Shown here in pieces: positions 47,014 through 55,752 of a stretch of 62,144 nucleotides of DNA (position 1 is the first letter of the stretch; each line of letters begins with the position of its first letter). Both the position numbers and the translations under genes were made by a program. The notes under the pieces were generated by a model. It was given only the letters and a program-made list of their open reading frames with translations. It searched no databases and was not told the origin of the DNA. Source of the stretch: Thermoplasmata archaeon (GTDB lineage Archaea; Thermoplasmatota; Thermoplasmata; RBG-16-68-12; SOIM01); assembly GCA_023140195.1 (NCBI GenBank), contig JAGLME010000022.1:1-62144 (forward strand), given 5' to 3'.

Positions 47014-48174
47014 CTGGAACTGACAGAAGAGCAAGAGAGACTACTCAACAAGGGTAGCCCGGGTGAAAGGAAAGCGATGGAGCTCCTTATCGCTCTCGGA
47101 GAGGTCTACGAAGCGGCCAATCTGATACCGGTCACTTCAACGCATATTTCCGGGGCATCCTACAAGACCATTGGCGATCCTGGGGTGAGGTTCCTCTCTG
47201 AGATATCTGAAGGCTGCAGTTCCAAGGTTAGCTCAACAGTGAACCCTATTGGCATGGACAGGGAGCGGTACGCAGAGATGAGAGTCAGGGAGGAGTTCGC
47301 CTCCAAGCAGAAGGAGATCGTTGACCTCTATGAGAAGTTGGGGGTGACAAATAGCTGGACATGCACACCGTACCTCATTGGAAACAGACCTCAGCTGGGA
47401 GAGCACATATCCTGGGCGGAATCGTCTGCCGTTGTCTTCGCGAACTCGGTGCTGGGTGCCCGAACGAACAGGGAAGGAGGTCCCTCAGCCCTTGCATCAT
47501 CGATAACAGGATTCACACCGAATTATGGCCTGCATGATGAGGAGAACCGGAAAGCGGATGTTCTTATTGAGTTAGGGTTCGAAGCTGGTGAAAAGGACTT
47601 CGCATCGCTGGGATACTTCACCGGAAAGATCTGCGGGAATAGGATACCCTACTTCAGGAGCCTCTCGGCATCTGAAGATGACCTAAAGACCCTGTCCGCG
47701 TCTCTGGCCTCGTCCGGTTCTGTGTCAATGTTCCATGTGGAGAAACTGACGCCGGAATGGTCCTTGGGGCTGAGAGATGGACACGAAAAGGTGCAGATCG
47801 AGAAAGAGGACCTGGAGGATGTCGAAAGCGGGTGGAACACGAGTGAAGAACCGGATCTCATCGCGATAGGTTGTCCGCATTGTTCGGTCGGTGAGCTCAA
47901 GAAGCTCGCCAGAATGCTGGAGAAGGGCTGGAGTGGTCCGGAATTATGGGCTTGCACCAGTGAAGCTGTCAGCAAACAGGTGCCAGATGCGGTGGACATG
48001 ATAAATGAACACGGCAAGGTCCTGTGCGATACTTGCGTCATCGTTTCGAGCGTGGAGGATTTCTCGCAGGCGATCGCCACTAACTCGGGGAAGGCGTCCA
48101 CATACTTGCCCAGCCTCTGTAAGCAGAAGATAATGTTCTCCGACCTGGAGACGTTGGTGAGGCGGTTCCAGTGA
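47014..48174 (+). CDS. Phosphomevalonate dehydratase large subunit (aconitase X)
   Basis: A ~386-residue aconitase-X catalytic protein. In archaea it dehydrates mevalonate 5-phosphate to trans-anhydromevalonate 5-phosphate. Motifs: 'VTSTHISGASYKTIGDPGVR', 'TNSWTCTPYLIGNRPQLGEH' (cluster Cys), 'SWAESSAVVFANSVLGARTN' and 'DLIAIGCPHCSVGELKKLAR' (further Cys). The first ATG in frame is 47077, but the family N-terminus ('LTEEQERLLNKG-x-x-GE') is encoded upstream from CTG 47014, and GGGGTGA sits four bases before it, so a CUG start is likely. It overlaps the small-subunit gene by four bases. Confidence 0.88.
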   Translation: MELTEEQERLLNKGSPGERKAMELLIALGEVYEAANLIPVTSTHISGASYKTIGDPGVRFLSEISEGCSSKVSSTVNPIGMDRERYAEMRVREEFASKQKEIVDLYEKLGVTNSWTCTPYLIGNRPQLGEHISWAESSAVVFANSVLGARTNREGGPSALASSITGFTPNYGLHDEENRKADVLIELGFEAGEKDFASLGYFTGKICGNRIPYFRSLSASEDDLKTLSASLASSGSVSMFHVEKLTPEWSLGLRDGHEKVQIEKEDLEDVESGWNTSEEPDLIAIGCPHCSVGELKKLARMLEKGWSGPELWACTSEAVSKQVPDAVDMINEHGKVLCDTCVIVSSVEDFSQAIATNSGKASTYLPSLCKQKIMFSDLETLVRRFQ

Positions 48175-48974
48175 TACTCAAGGGTAGGGGACTATCCAAG
48201 GGAAAAGGAGAAGCAGAGGTAATTGTCTCACGCGAGTCGGTCTCATTCCTCGGTGGTGTGGACCCCAAGACGGGAAAGATCATTGATGAGAACAGCGACA
48301 TATTCGGTGAGAGCATCGGGGGAAAGGTCTTCGCATTCCCGGAGGGGAAGGGAAGCACTGTCGGCTCATATGTGATCTACGGTCTGGCCCTGAACGGTTG
48401 CGCTCCTGCCGCCATCCTAAATGAGAAGAGCGAGGTCGTTGTCGCAACGGGCGTGATAATATCCGGGATACCTCTTGTGGACGAGGTGGACATCGGACTT
48501 CTCAGAACGGGGGATCGGGTGGAAGTAAACGGCGAGGATGGCAAGGTGGACATCAAGGACCTGGAGGAGACTCACGTGGTGACATCTTTCATTGCGAACG
48601 AAGGAGAAATCCTGATCCTGAAGAGAAGCGAGCTGGTTGGTGCATACCAGGGGTTATGGGCCGGTGTCTCTGGCTACTTGGAGGAGAATGAAACGCCTCT
48701 CAAGAGAGCTGTTAAGGAGATTGAGGAGGAGACAGGATTGGAGAATCCCAGATTGGTTGTCGAAGGGGAGCCAGTGATGTCAAGAGATGATACTGGGATA
48801 TGGGTCATCCATCCGTACATGTTCCACAGTGATTCGAGGGAAGTGACCCTTGACTGGGAGCACACGGATCACAGATGGATCAGTCCATCATCAGTAGATG
48901 AGTTTGACACCGTTCCGAGATTGTCACGGACGCTGGAAAGCGTGGTTCGCGGTTCGGCCATCGAGAATCGATAG
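48171..48974 (+). CDS. Phosphomevalonate dehydratase small subunit fused to a NUDIX hydrolase
   Basis: A 267-residue two-domain protein. Residues 1-~133 are the aconitase-X swivelling domain ('GRGLSKGKGEAEVIVSRESV', 'KGSTVGSYVIYGLALNGCAP', 'VDEVDIGLLRTGDRVEVNGE'). Residues ~136-267 are a NUDIX hydrolase with the box G-x5-E-x7-KE-x-EE-x-GL at 'GYLEENETPLKRAVKEIEEE' plus 'TGL' (Lys replaces the usual first Arg). Normally the swivel domain is a stand-alone ~130-residue protein; the fusion is unusual. The NUDIX part might act on an isoprenoid diphosphate such as DMAPP, giving the monophosphate used by UbiX, but this is inference. GTG 48171 overlaps the large-subunit stop (GTGA). Confidence 0.88.
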   Translation: MILKGRGLSKGKGEAEVIVSRESVSFLGGVDPKTGKIIDENSDIFGESIGGKVFAFPEGKGSTVGSYVIYGLALNGCAPAAILNEKSEVVVATGVIISGIPLVDEVDIGLLRTGDRVEVNGEDGKVDIKDLEETHVVTSFIANEGEILILKRSELVGAYQGLWAGVSGYLEENETPLKRAVKEIEEETGLENPRLVVEGEPVMSRDDTGIWVIHPYMFHSDSREVTLDWEHTDHRWISPSSVDEFDTVPRLSRTLESVVRGSAIENR

Positions 48975-49000
48975 GAGAAAAAAGAGTTTGGGATAGCGTT

Positions 49001-49010
49001 TTTATATCAT
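49001..49010 (+). promoter_or_regulatory. TATA-like box of the first double-HTH regulator
   Basis: TTTATATCAT, centred about 26 nt before ATG 49031, in a short gap after the NUDIX-fusion stop. It supports a leaderless transcript. Confidence 0.5.
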
Positions 49011-49030
49011 GAATTGATAAGTAACCTGGA

Positions 49031-50083
49031 ATGGCAATCAGTTTCACTTCTGCAGAGCAGTCGGTACTCTATGGTCTTGTCAAATACCCAAGATTGAATG
49101 ATAGGGAGCTCTCTGAGATCATAGGAGTGAAGCCATCCACTACCACGGCAATCAGGAGAAGGCTCAGGAAGAAGGATGTATTCTGCACCAAGCGGATTCC
49201 CATGGGTCACATGTTGGGTCATGAGATCATGGCTGTCGCATATGGGAAGATTAGACCAACACTGAAAGAGAAGGATAGAGAAGAGTTCCTCAGCTGGGTT
49301 AGGGACATCCCCTACGTCTTTCTTTCATTGGCTTGTTCCGATGCAGTGCTGAACATCGCATACCTGAAGAACTACAGCATGTACAGGAAGTACACGGATT
49401 TCGTAAGCGAGAGATTTCGAGACACAGAACTCGTCGACGCAAAGACATGGATCCCTGTGATCTTCGGTTTTCAATCCTCCAAACCCGTGACCTACTTCGA
49501 CTTTGCCCCAGCCGTCAGACATGCATTCGGCATCGAGGATGAGGAGTATGAGGAGCCAACATTCGAGAAACCCTCCGGAGAGAAACTGACAAAGAAGGAG
49601 AAGAGCGTCCTCAAAGGATTGGTAATGTACCCGGAGTCATCTGACAAGGACATTGCCGAGAAGATTGATGCATCCAGACAGGCCGTATCCACAATGAAAC
49701 GGCGTTTCGAGGATGCTGGATTGATGAAGACCGTTCGGATAGTCGACCTGCAGAAAATCGGCTACAGCATATTGGCGGTTGCTCACAGCGCATTTACGCC
49801 ATACGCTACCATGGAATCCCGGGAGAGCGGTATGAAGGTAGTGAGAGAATCCATCCCAGCAGTTCTCAACATTGCCAGCAACCCGGAGAATGTGATGCTC
49901 GCCCCTGTGATGGACTATGATGAGTTCCACAGACTAAGAACCCAGGCGGTACGTTACTACATGGACAAGGGCTTCATGACCGAAGAACCCAGAGTCACAC
50001 TATTCCCTCTATCTGACACCTTGATTAACAAGAACTACGATTTTTCCGGGTTCATGGATATCGTTGTGGGAGAAGACGAGTGA
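49031..50083 (+). CDS. Double-HTH transcriptional regulator (paralogue 1)
   Basis: A 350-residue protein with two winged helix-turn-helix domains: ~1-60 ('LYGLVKYPRLNDRELSEIIG', 'VKPSTTTAIRRRLRKKDVF') and ~185-245 ('LKGLVMYPESSDKDIAEKID', 'ASRQAVSTMKRRFEDAGLM'). Each is followed by a ~120-residue sensor-like alpha/beta region. The layout recalls Lrp/AsnC-type HTH-plus-sensor proteins duplicated in one chain, but the sensor halves are not classical RAM domains to my reading. A close paralogue follows directly. ATG 49031 with a TATA box ~26 nt upstream. Confidence 0.75.
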   Translation: MAISFTSAEQSVLYGLVKYPRLNDRELSEIIGVKPSTTTAIRRRLRKKDVFCTKRIPMGHMLGHEIMAVAYGKIRPTLKEKDREEFLSWVRDIPYVFLSLACSDAVLNIAYLKNYSMYRKYTDFVSERFRDTELVDAKTWIPVIFGFQSSKPVTYFDFAPAVRHAFGIEDEEYEEPTFEKPSGEKLTKKEKSVLKGLVMYPESSDKDIAEKIDASRQAVSTMKRRFEDAGLMKTVRIVDLQKIGYSILAVAHSAFTPYATMESRESGMKVVRESIPAVLNIASNPENVMLAPVMDYDEFHRLRTQAVRYYMDKGFMTEEPRVTLFPLSDTLINKNYDFSGFMDIVVGEDE

Positions 50084-50175
50084 ATCCCAGTTCGGGGCAA
50101 ATGATGAACAATGCAATTGGCCACGCTTTCTTCCCAGAAGATGTGCAAAGGTAACTCAAGATGTAGAGCGGATAG

Positions 50176-50186
50176 CTTTATTATAC
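50176..50186 (+). promoter_or_regulatory. TATA-like box of the second double-HTH regulator
   Basis: CTTTATTATAC, centred about 27 nt before ATG 50208. It shows that the paralogue has its own promoter and that translation starts at 50208, not at the upstream in-frame codons. Confidence 0.5.
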
Positions 50187-50207
50187 GAAAAGTGCTTATT
50201 CGCCACC

Positions 50208-51260
50208 ATGGGGTTAGACTTCACTCCTGCTGAAAAGAAGGTACTCTCGGGCCTGGTCACTTATCCAAGGCTCAATGACAGGCAGCTCTCCGACAAGATT
50301 GGTGTGAAGCCGTCAACCACTACGGCCATAAGGAGACGCTTGAGGAGCAAGGATGTATTCTGCACGAAGAGGATTCCGATGGGTAATAGACTGGGTTATG
50401 AGCTTCTGGTAACCGTGATGGGGAAGATCAAGCTGAACACCAAGAAATCGGAAATAAAGAAACTCATAGAATGGATAAAGGAAATACCCGGGATCTTCTA
50501 CGCTTTCAAATCGTCGGACAGCATGTTCTGCGTCGGCCTATTCAAGAACTTCAGCGAATACAGGATTCTGGCGGACCGCGCGTGGGAAGGTTTTGGGGAG
50601 AACGGGCCAATAGACCCCAACACTTGGAAGGCGGTCATTTTCAGCCTGGAACATTCAAAGCTGGTCAACTTTTTCGACTATTCATCTCCTGCAAGAGCGT
50701 TGTTCGGCGGCAAGGATGAAAGGAAGTTCGTCAGGTCGCTTGAAACTGTAACGAGTGAGAAGCTCAGCAAGAAGGAGAAGATCGTCCTTCAGGGACTGGT
50801 CGCGTATCCAGAGTCATCTGATAAGACCGTCGCTGAGAAGGTTGGTGCGTCAAGACAGGCAGTTTCATCCATGAGGAAGAAATTCGAGGACGCCGATATC
50901 CTCAGGACGATCAGAGTCCTGGACCTTCAGAAGGTCGGAATGGGCATAATGGCAGTGGGTCATCTGCAGTTTCAGCCACGGGCACCTCTTGCAGTAAGAT
51001 GGGAGGGTGTGGAGATGACTGCCAGCCGAACACCGACGATATTCTGGGTGTCCAGCAGCCCGGAAACAATAGCGGTCGGACTGATGAGTGATTATGACCA
51101 GCTGCACAACTTGCGAAGGGATTTCCTTGAGTACTACGCTAAGAAGGGCTTCTACAAAGAGGATCCAGACGTGTTGGTGTTTCCGCTTTCTGATACCAAG
51201 GTCATCAAGAACTTCGATTTCTCGGGATTCATGAAGAGGCTTGTGGAAGAAGGGGACTAG
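50208..51260 (+). CDS. Double-HTH transcriptional regulator (paralogue 2)
   Basis: A 350-residue protein collinear with its neighbour. The first HTH ('LSGLVTYPRLNDRQLSDKIG', 'VKPSTTTAIRRRLRSKDVFC', 'TKRIPMG') is nearly identical to that of paralogue 1, the second ('LQGLVAYPESSDKTVAEKVG', 'ASRQAVSSMRKKFEDADI') also, and both end with the same 'FPLSDT-x-x-I-x-NF/YDFSGFM' block. The sensor parts have diverged more, so the two probably bind similar DNA but answer to different signals. Its stop overlaps the convergent ileS end by four bases. No ligand is evident. Confidence 0.75.
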   Translation: MGLDFTPAEKKVLSGLVTYPRLNDRQLSDKIGVKPSTTTAIRRRLRSKDVFCTKRIPMGNRLGYELLVTVMGKIKLNTKKSEIKKLIEWIKEIPGIFYAFKSSDSMFCVGLFKNFSEYRILADRAWEGFGENGPIDPNTWKAVIFSLEHSKLVNFFDYSSPARALFGGKDERKFVRSLETVTSEKLSKKEKIVLQGLVAYPESSDKTVAEKVGASRQAVSSMRKKFEDADILRTIRVLDLQKVGMGIMAVGHLQFQPRAPLAVRWEGVEMTASRTPTIFWVSSSPETIAVGLMSDYDQLHNLRRDFLEYYAKKGFYKEDPDVLVFPLSDTKVIKNFDFSGFMKRLVEEGD

Positions 51261-54200
51261 GAAAGGGTATCCACGACCGAATCCACCTCCCTCTCCAGAA
51301 GGTTCAGTTGATTTGTATCCAAAGTGGCTGGGTTCACGTTCACGATCATCGTGGACTTATTCATGGCCACAACATCTCTCAATGCTTGAAGCAGCCTGAG
51401 AACTATGATGAAGTTGTTATTCGTCACGAGGTACTCCAGTCCATCCAGAAGCACAACGCCTCCGGTCTCGGCAACGAACTTCTCAAGAGAAAGGCTGAGC
51501 TTCTCCAAATCCTTTGGTCTGATGGAGTCCTCTTTGCCGATGTTGGAAAGCCAGAGTATGGGCGTGTCCCCCAAGTTGTAACTCTCCCTGAACTTGTCGG
51601 GGAAGGTCCTGGTAACGCAAAGCCCGGGCCTGCCTTCCCTCATGGTGGCAATGAACATGTCCAGAGCACGTTGCTGTCTCTCTTCCTTCACCAAATAGAT
51701 GTGTGATTTCTCAAGGGACATGGCGACGGCAACATCTTCATCGAAAGAGGGCACATCGATCACCTCAGGCACCTCTGCGGCTTCGGGTACAGGTTCCTCC
51801 TCCATTATCTCCGCCTCTTCCTCAGAAACGAAAATCGTGCCGCACTGGGTACACTGGGTTGCATCAGCGCTCGCCGGCGCATTGCACAGAGGGCAGACCA
51901 ATTCTTCCACCCATTCCTCGAAGTAAACGGATATCCTGCGGGCCAGAGGAACGGTTATTCCTTCAATCTTGACAAGTTCCTCCTCAGAGGTATTGGCAAG
52001 TGTGTCGATGTCGTATCCCAGCTCGTGTAGCATTCGAGCCGTTTCAAGCCCGAGCCCAGGTATCTCCATGATCTCCTTAACCTCTTCTGAGATCTCCTCG
52101 ACCTCCTCCTCAATCAACGCCGATCCACAGTTCTCACATTCCTCCGAATCGAGCGGTGTCTCTGCCTCGCAATTCGGACATTTCTTCATCTCGGGAAGCA
52201 GTGAAACTCCGCAACGTGAGCATTCACTGGCCCCCATCTCGACCTGAGCTTCGCAAACGGGGCATAAGACTTTCTCCTCGGCCCTCAGCTCTTCAGGCTG
52301 GTCGAAATACCTGCGTATCTTCCTTGCATCCAACTCGTCAATCCCCTCGACCTCCATGAGCTCGCTCAACGATGCTTGCTGGAGGGACAACATGCTGGCA
52401 TAGCCTGAATCGAAGAGTGCCATGGATTCCTTCTCATCGATTCCCGGAATCTTGGTGAATGTGTCCAAGGTCTCTTTCATGTAGAGGGGCGTGATAGCCA
52501 GGCCTATAGCCTCACCTTCCACGTTCCATTCCACAATGTACTCCTCGGTTAGCTCCTCGGGAACGAACTCGAAGCTTCTGGATCTAGTTTCTGCAGAGAT
52601 GTAATCGTCATACTCCTCCAGGACCTTGGTAAGTTCGACCCTGACCTTGACCTGGGTTCTGATGAAATCCTCCACATCCAAATCGATCTCCTTTCTCATC
52701 TGCTGCACCCTGCGAACGATCTCTCGGGTAAAACCTTCCGCCCTCAGCTCAGGGGTCATTTCCATGTCGATGTACATATCACCCTTGTCGAAGCCAATGC
52801 TGACCACGTGTTCGGGTAGCCTCTCCATGAACTCGACCATATCAGGCTCAATCCGAACGACCTGACCTTCTATGCCAATCTTGTATTCTCCCTCTCCGAT
52901 GGCCTTTCTCACTTCTTCAACAGGGCGGCTCTCCAGCATTGTGGCAATCTTGCTCCACCATTGCTTGTATACACGTCCAATCGCCTCAACCTTGGGCCGA
53001 ACGTTAAGGACCATTCCATCCCACTCTTCGCCGGGCCACAGGATGTCGACCTCCTTGGAATTGGTTTGCTCCATTAGTATGTCCTTGAGATTCTCCAACG
53101 ACTTGGCGGTCTCATCATCCTGGGACTTGATCACAATGCTCTTGACCGGCCATCTCAGCTTCAGCCCAATCTTCTGCCGGGCCTTGGACACGAGCTCCAC
53201 GATGCCCTGTACGACCGTCATTCTCTCCTCCAGCTTCTTGTCAATCAAAGCCTCGTCAGTTACCGGCCAATCGGACATGTGGACCGAGAGCAGGTCAGCA
53301 TCGAGGGATTGGTACATGGACTCGGATATGTGCGGAGTGATTGGGGCGAGAAGCTTGGTCACTGCCAGGAGCGCTTCGTGGAGCGCCTTGTAAGCTGCGA
53401 ACTTCTTGTTGTTGTCACCCTCAGGCCAACTCCTGTTCCTAATCAGCTTGATGTACCATCTGGACAGGTCATTGAGAATGAACTCCTCGATCGCCTTGCA
53501 GGCAGTGTGTATGTTGTACTCCTCCAAATCGTTCTCAACCTCTTCTTTGAGATTCTCCACCTTTGACAGAAGCCAGTTGTCTTCGGGGCTGAAGTTCCCG
53601 GACATGCTCGCCAGGCTCCAGTCATTCGGATTGAACCTATCCATCGACATGTAGAGCGTCCCGAACCTGTGTACATTCCACAGGACGTCGAGCGTCTGGT
53701 TGGCTTCCTTGACAACCTCAGGATCGAACTTCAAATCGTCCCATGGGGGTTTTGATTTCAGCATGCAGAATCGCAATGAGTCGGCTCCATATTCACTCAT
53801 GACATCGAATGGATACTCGACATCCCCCATGCTCTTGGACAAGGGTCGACCCTCGGAATCGAAGACCCATCCGTGCATGAGGACGGATTTGTAGGGTGTC
53901 TCGCCGAAGCCTATGATCCCGGCAAAGAGCAGTGAATAGAACCAGCCAGCAGTCTGCTCTTGGGACTCGGTTATCCACCGACAGGGCCACCAGTTGTTGA
54001 AGTGCTTCTTGACGGCAGGGTACCCGAGCTGGGCCCACATGCTGACACCTGAATCGAACCAGACGTCCAGAACATCGGGAGTCCTTCTCATCTCCTTCCC
54101 GCATTCCTTGCATTCGAACGTGACAGAATCGATCCAGGGCCTGTGGAGGTCCATGTCCTTGTTGTAGTTCTTCCCTTTGGAAAGGTCCTTTATCGATCCG

Positions 54201-55642
54201 ATGATAGTTGTCTCCCCGCATTCGCATATCCATATCGGGAGCGGAGTGCCCCAATATCTCTGCCTGGAAATGCACCAGTCAGTGGCTTTTTCCACCATTT
54301 CTTTCTGCTTCTGGCTTCCCGCCCATTCGGGTATCCATTTTACGTCCTCAATCTCGTCCAGCATTCGTTCTTTGATGTCGGAGACCTTGAGGAACCATTG
54401 TTGCGAAGCTCGATGAATAACGGGTGAATCGCATCTCCAGCAGTGACCGAGCTTGCGGGTTGTCCTTCCCTCGTGAAACAGCCATCTCTCCCTTCTGAGG
54501 TCCTCGACGACGATGCTGTTCGATTCTCTTACATGCTTTCCGGCATATTGCCCAGCTTCATCTGTGAAGTACCCGCCCTCATCCACGGGGCAGAAAAGCG
54601 GTATTCCGTGGGCCTCCCCAATCTCGCAGTCTTTCTGGCCGTGCCCGGGGGCCAGATGCACGACGCCAGTGTTCTCATCCTCCACCAGTTCAGAGCCCAG
54701 TACCTTGTGGATCCATTCACCCGACAGTTCATTCTGATAGGGGACCCGGGAGGCCAAGGGATGGAAGTACGCCCATCCAACCATATCACTCCCCTTGACG
54801 ATCTCCAATATCTGGAAGTCCTGCATGGCCACGAGAGAGGTGACCTCATCCACCTTGTCTCTCCTGAGCCAGAGGATCTCCTTCCTATCTTCTATGGTCA
54901 TCTCCACTTTGGCATATTCGTACTCAGGATTCACGGCGACAGCCATGTTCGCGGGCAATGTCCAAGGCGTCGATGTCCAGACCAGGAGGCTTTCCCCGCT
55001 CCTTCCCTTGAGAAGGAACTTCACGAGTATGGAATAATCCTCGAAGTCGCTATACCGAATCTCCACATCCGCTATCGCTGTCTCACACCTTGGACACCAT
55101 GACAACACACTAGTGTATCTGTCCAGGATCTTCTTCTCATGTGCCTTTTGGAGAGTCCACCAAACGGACTCGATGTAACTGTTATCTATCGTCCGGTACG
55201 GATTATCCCAGTCCAACCAAACGCCAAGAGACCTGAACTGATCGGTCATTTGCTCCTGTAGGTCAAGGCTGAACTCCCTGCAGCTGTTCACAAATGATTC
55301 AACGCCCACAAGATCCTCTATCTGTTTCTTGTTCACGATGCTGAGCTTCTTCTCTACATTGACCTCGATGGGAAGGCCGTGCATATCGAAGCCGGGTTGG
55401 TCTCTCACGTTGAGGCCTTGCATCCTGCGGTACCTGACTATCACGTCCTTCAGGATCTTGTTGTAGGCTGTTCCCATGTGGATTGAGCCAGTGGTGTATG
55501 GGGGCCCGTCGACGAAGTAGTACTTCTTTCCCTTTTCCCTCAGGTCCCGGGTCTTCTCATATGCCCTTGACAGCTTCCAAAAATCCTGCACCTTTTTCTC
55601 CAATCTCTCAGGAGAATACTCTTTCTCGGCTTGCTTTATCAT
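51257..55642 (-). CDS. ileS: Isoleucyl-tRNA synthetase with HhH, zinc-ribbon and DUF835 C-terminal extension
   Basis: A 1461-residue class Ia synthetase. The first ~1050 residues are a full archaeal/eukaryote-type IleRS: HIGH-like 'PPYTTGSIHMGTAYN' (~47-61), 'GFDMHGLPIEVNVEKKL', KMSKS-like 'RPLSKSMGDVEYP' (~600), the anticodon-binding helices and the IleRS C-terminal domain (~805-1050). About 400 extra residues follow: helix-hairpin-helix 'FTKIPGIDEKESMALFDSGY' (~1064), zinc ribbons starting 'CPVCEAQVEMGASECSRC' (~1127) and 'CPNCEAETPLDSEECENC' (~1150), a second HhH 'IMEIPGLGLETARMLHELGY' (~1190), a third ribbon 'CPLCNAPASADATQCTQC' (~1248), an acidic linker, and DUF835 (~1310-1461; 'RPGLCVTRTFPDKFRESY'). 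The frame is open throughout. ATG 55642 follows GGGGGAGG; the typical family length is ~1040. Confidence 0.93.
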   Translation of the reverse strand: MIKQAEKEYSPERLEKKVQDFWKLSRAYEKTRDLREKGKKYYFVDGPPYTTGSIHMGTAYNKILKDVIVRYRRMQGLNVRDQPGFDMHGLPIEVNVEKKLSIVNKKQIEDLVGVESFVNSCREFSLDLQEQMTDQFRSLGVWLDWDNPYRTIDNSYIESVWWTLQKAHEKKILDRYTSVLSWCPRCETAIADVEIRYSDFEDYSILVKFLLKGRSGESLLVWTSTPWTLPANMAVAVNPEYEYAKVEMTIEDRKEILWLRRDKVDEVTSLVAMQDFQILEIVKGSDMVGWAYFHPLASRVPYQNELSGEWIHKVLGSELVEDENTGVVHLAPGHGQKDCEIGEAHGIPLFCPVDEGGYFTDEAGQYAGKHVRESNSIVVEDLRRERWLFHEGRTTRKLGHCWRCDSPVIHRASQQWFLKVSDIKERMLDEIEDVKWIPEWAGSQKQKEMVEKATDWCISRQRYWGTPLPIWICECGETTIIGSIKDLSKGKNYNKDMDLHRPWIDSVTFECKECGKEMRRTPDVLDVWFDSGVSMWAQLGYPAVKKHFNNWWPCRWITESQEQTAGWFYSLLFAGIIGFGETPYKSVLMHGWVFDSEGRPLSKSMGDVEYPFDVMSEYGADSLRFCMLKSKPPWDDLKFDPEVVKEANQTLDVLWNVHRFGTLYMSMDRFNPNDWSLASMSGNFSPEDNWLLSKVENLKEEVENDLEEYNIHTACKAIEEFILNDLSRWYIKLIRNRSWPEGDNNKKFAAYKALHEALLAVTKLLAPITPHISESMYQSLDADLLSVHMSDWPVTDEALIDKKLEERMTVVQGIVELVSKARQKIGLKLRWPVKSIVIKSQDDETAKSLENLKDILMEQTNSKEVDILWPGEEWDGMVLNVRPKVEAIGRVYKQWWSKIATMLESRPVEEVRKAIGEGEYKIGIEGQVVRIEPDMVEFMERLPEHVVSIGFDKGDMYIDMEMTPELRAEGFTREIVRRVQQMRKEIDLDVEDFIRTQVKVRVELTKVLEEYDDYISAETRSRSFEFVPEELTEEYIVEWNVEGEAIGLAITPLYMKETLDTFTKIPGIDEKESMALFDSGYASMLSLQQASLSELMEVEGIDELDARKIRRYFDQPEELRAEEKVLCPVCEAQVEMGASECSRCGVSLLPEMKKCPNCEAETPLDSEECENCGSALIEEEVEEISEEVKEIMEIPGLGLETARMLHELGYDIDTLANTSEEELVKIEGITVPLARRISVYFEEWVEELVCPLCNAPASADATQCTQCGTIFVSEEEAEIMEEEPVPEAAEVPEVIDVPSFDEDVAVAMSLEKSHIYLVKEERQQRALDMFIATMREGRPGLCVTRTFPDKFRESYNLGDTPILWLSNIGKEDSIRPKDLEKLSLSLEKFVAETGGVVLLDGLEYLVTNNNFIIVLRLLQALRDVVAMNKSTMIVNVNPATLDTNQLNLLEREVDSVVDTLS

Positions 55643-55752
55643 CGCAATCCTCCCCCGGGAGGTAAACCGTGGAGCCACGAATTTCTCATCGACGCGACCC
55701 CTCGCTGCAGATGTTATGTTCAAACCGATTAAAAATCTTTCCAAAGAAGGAG

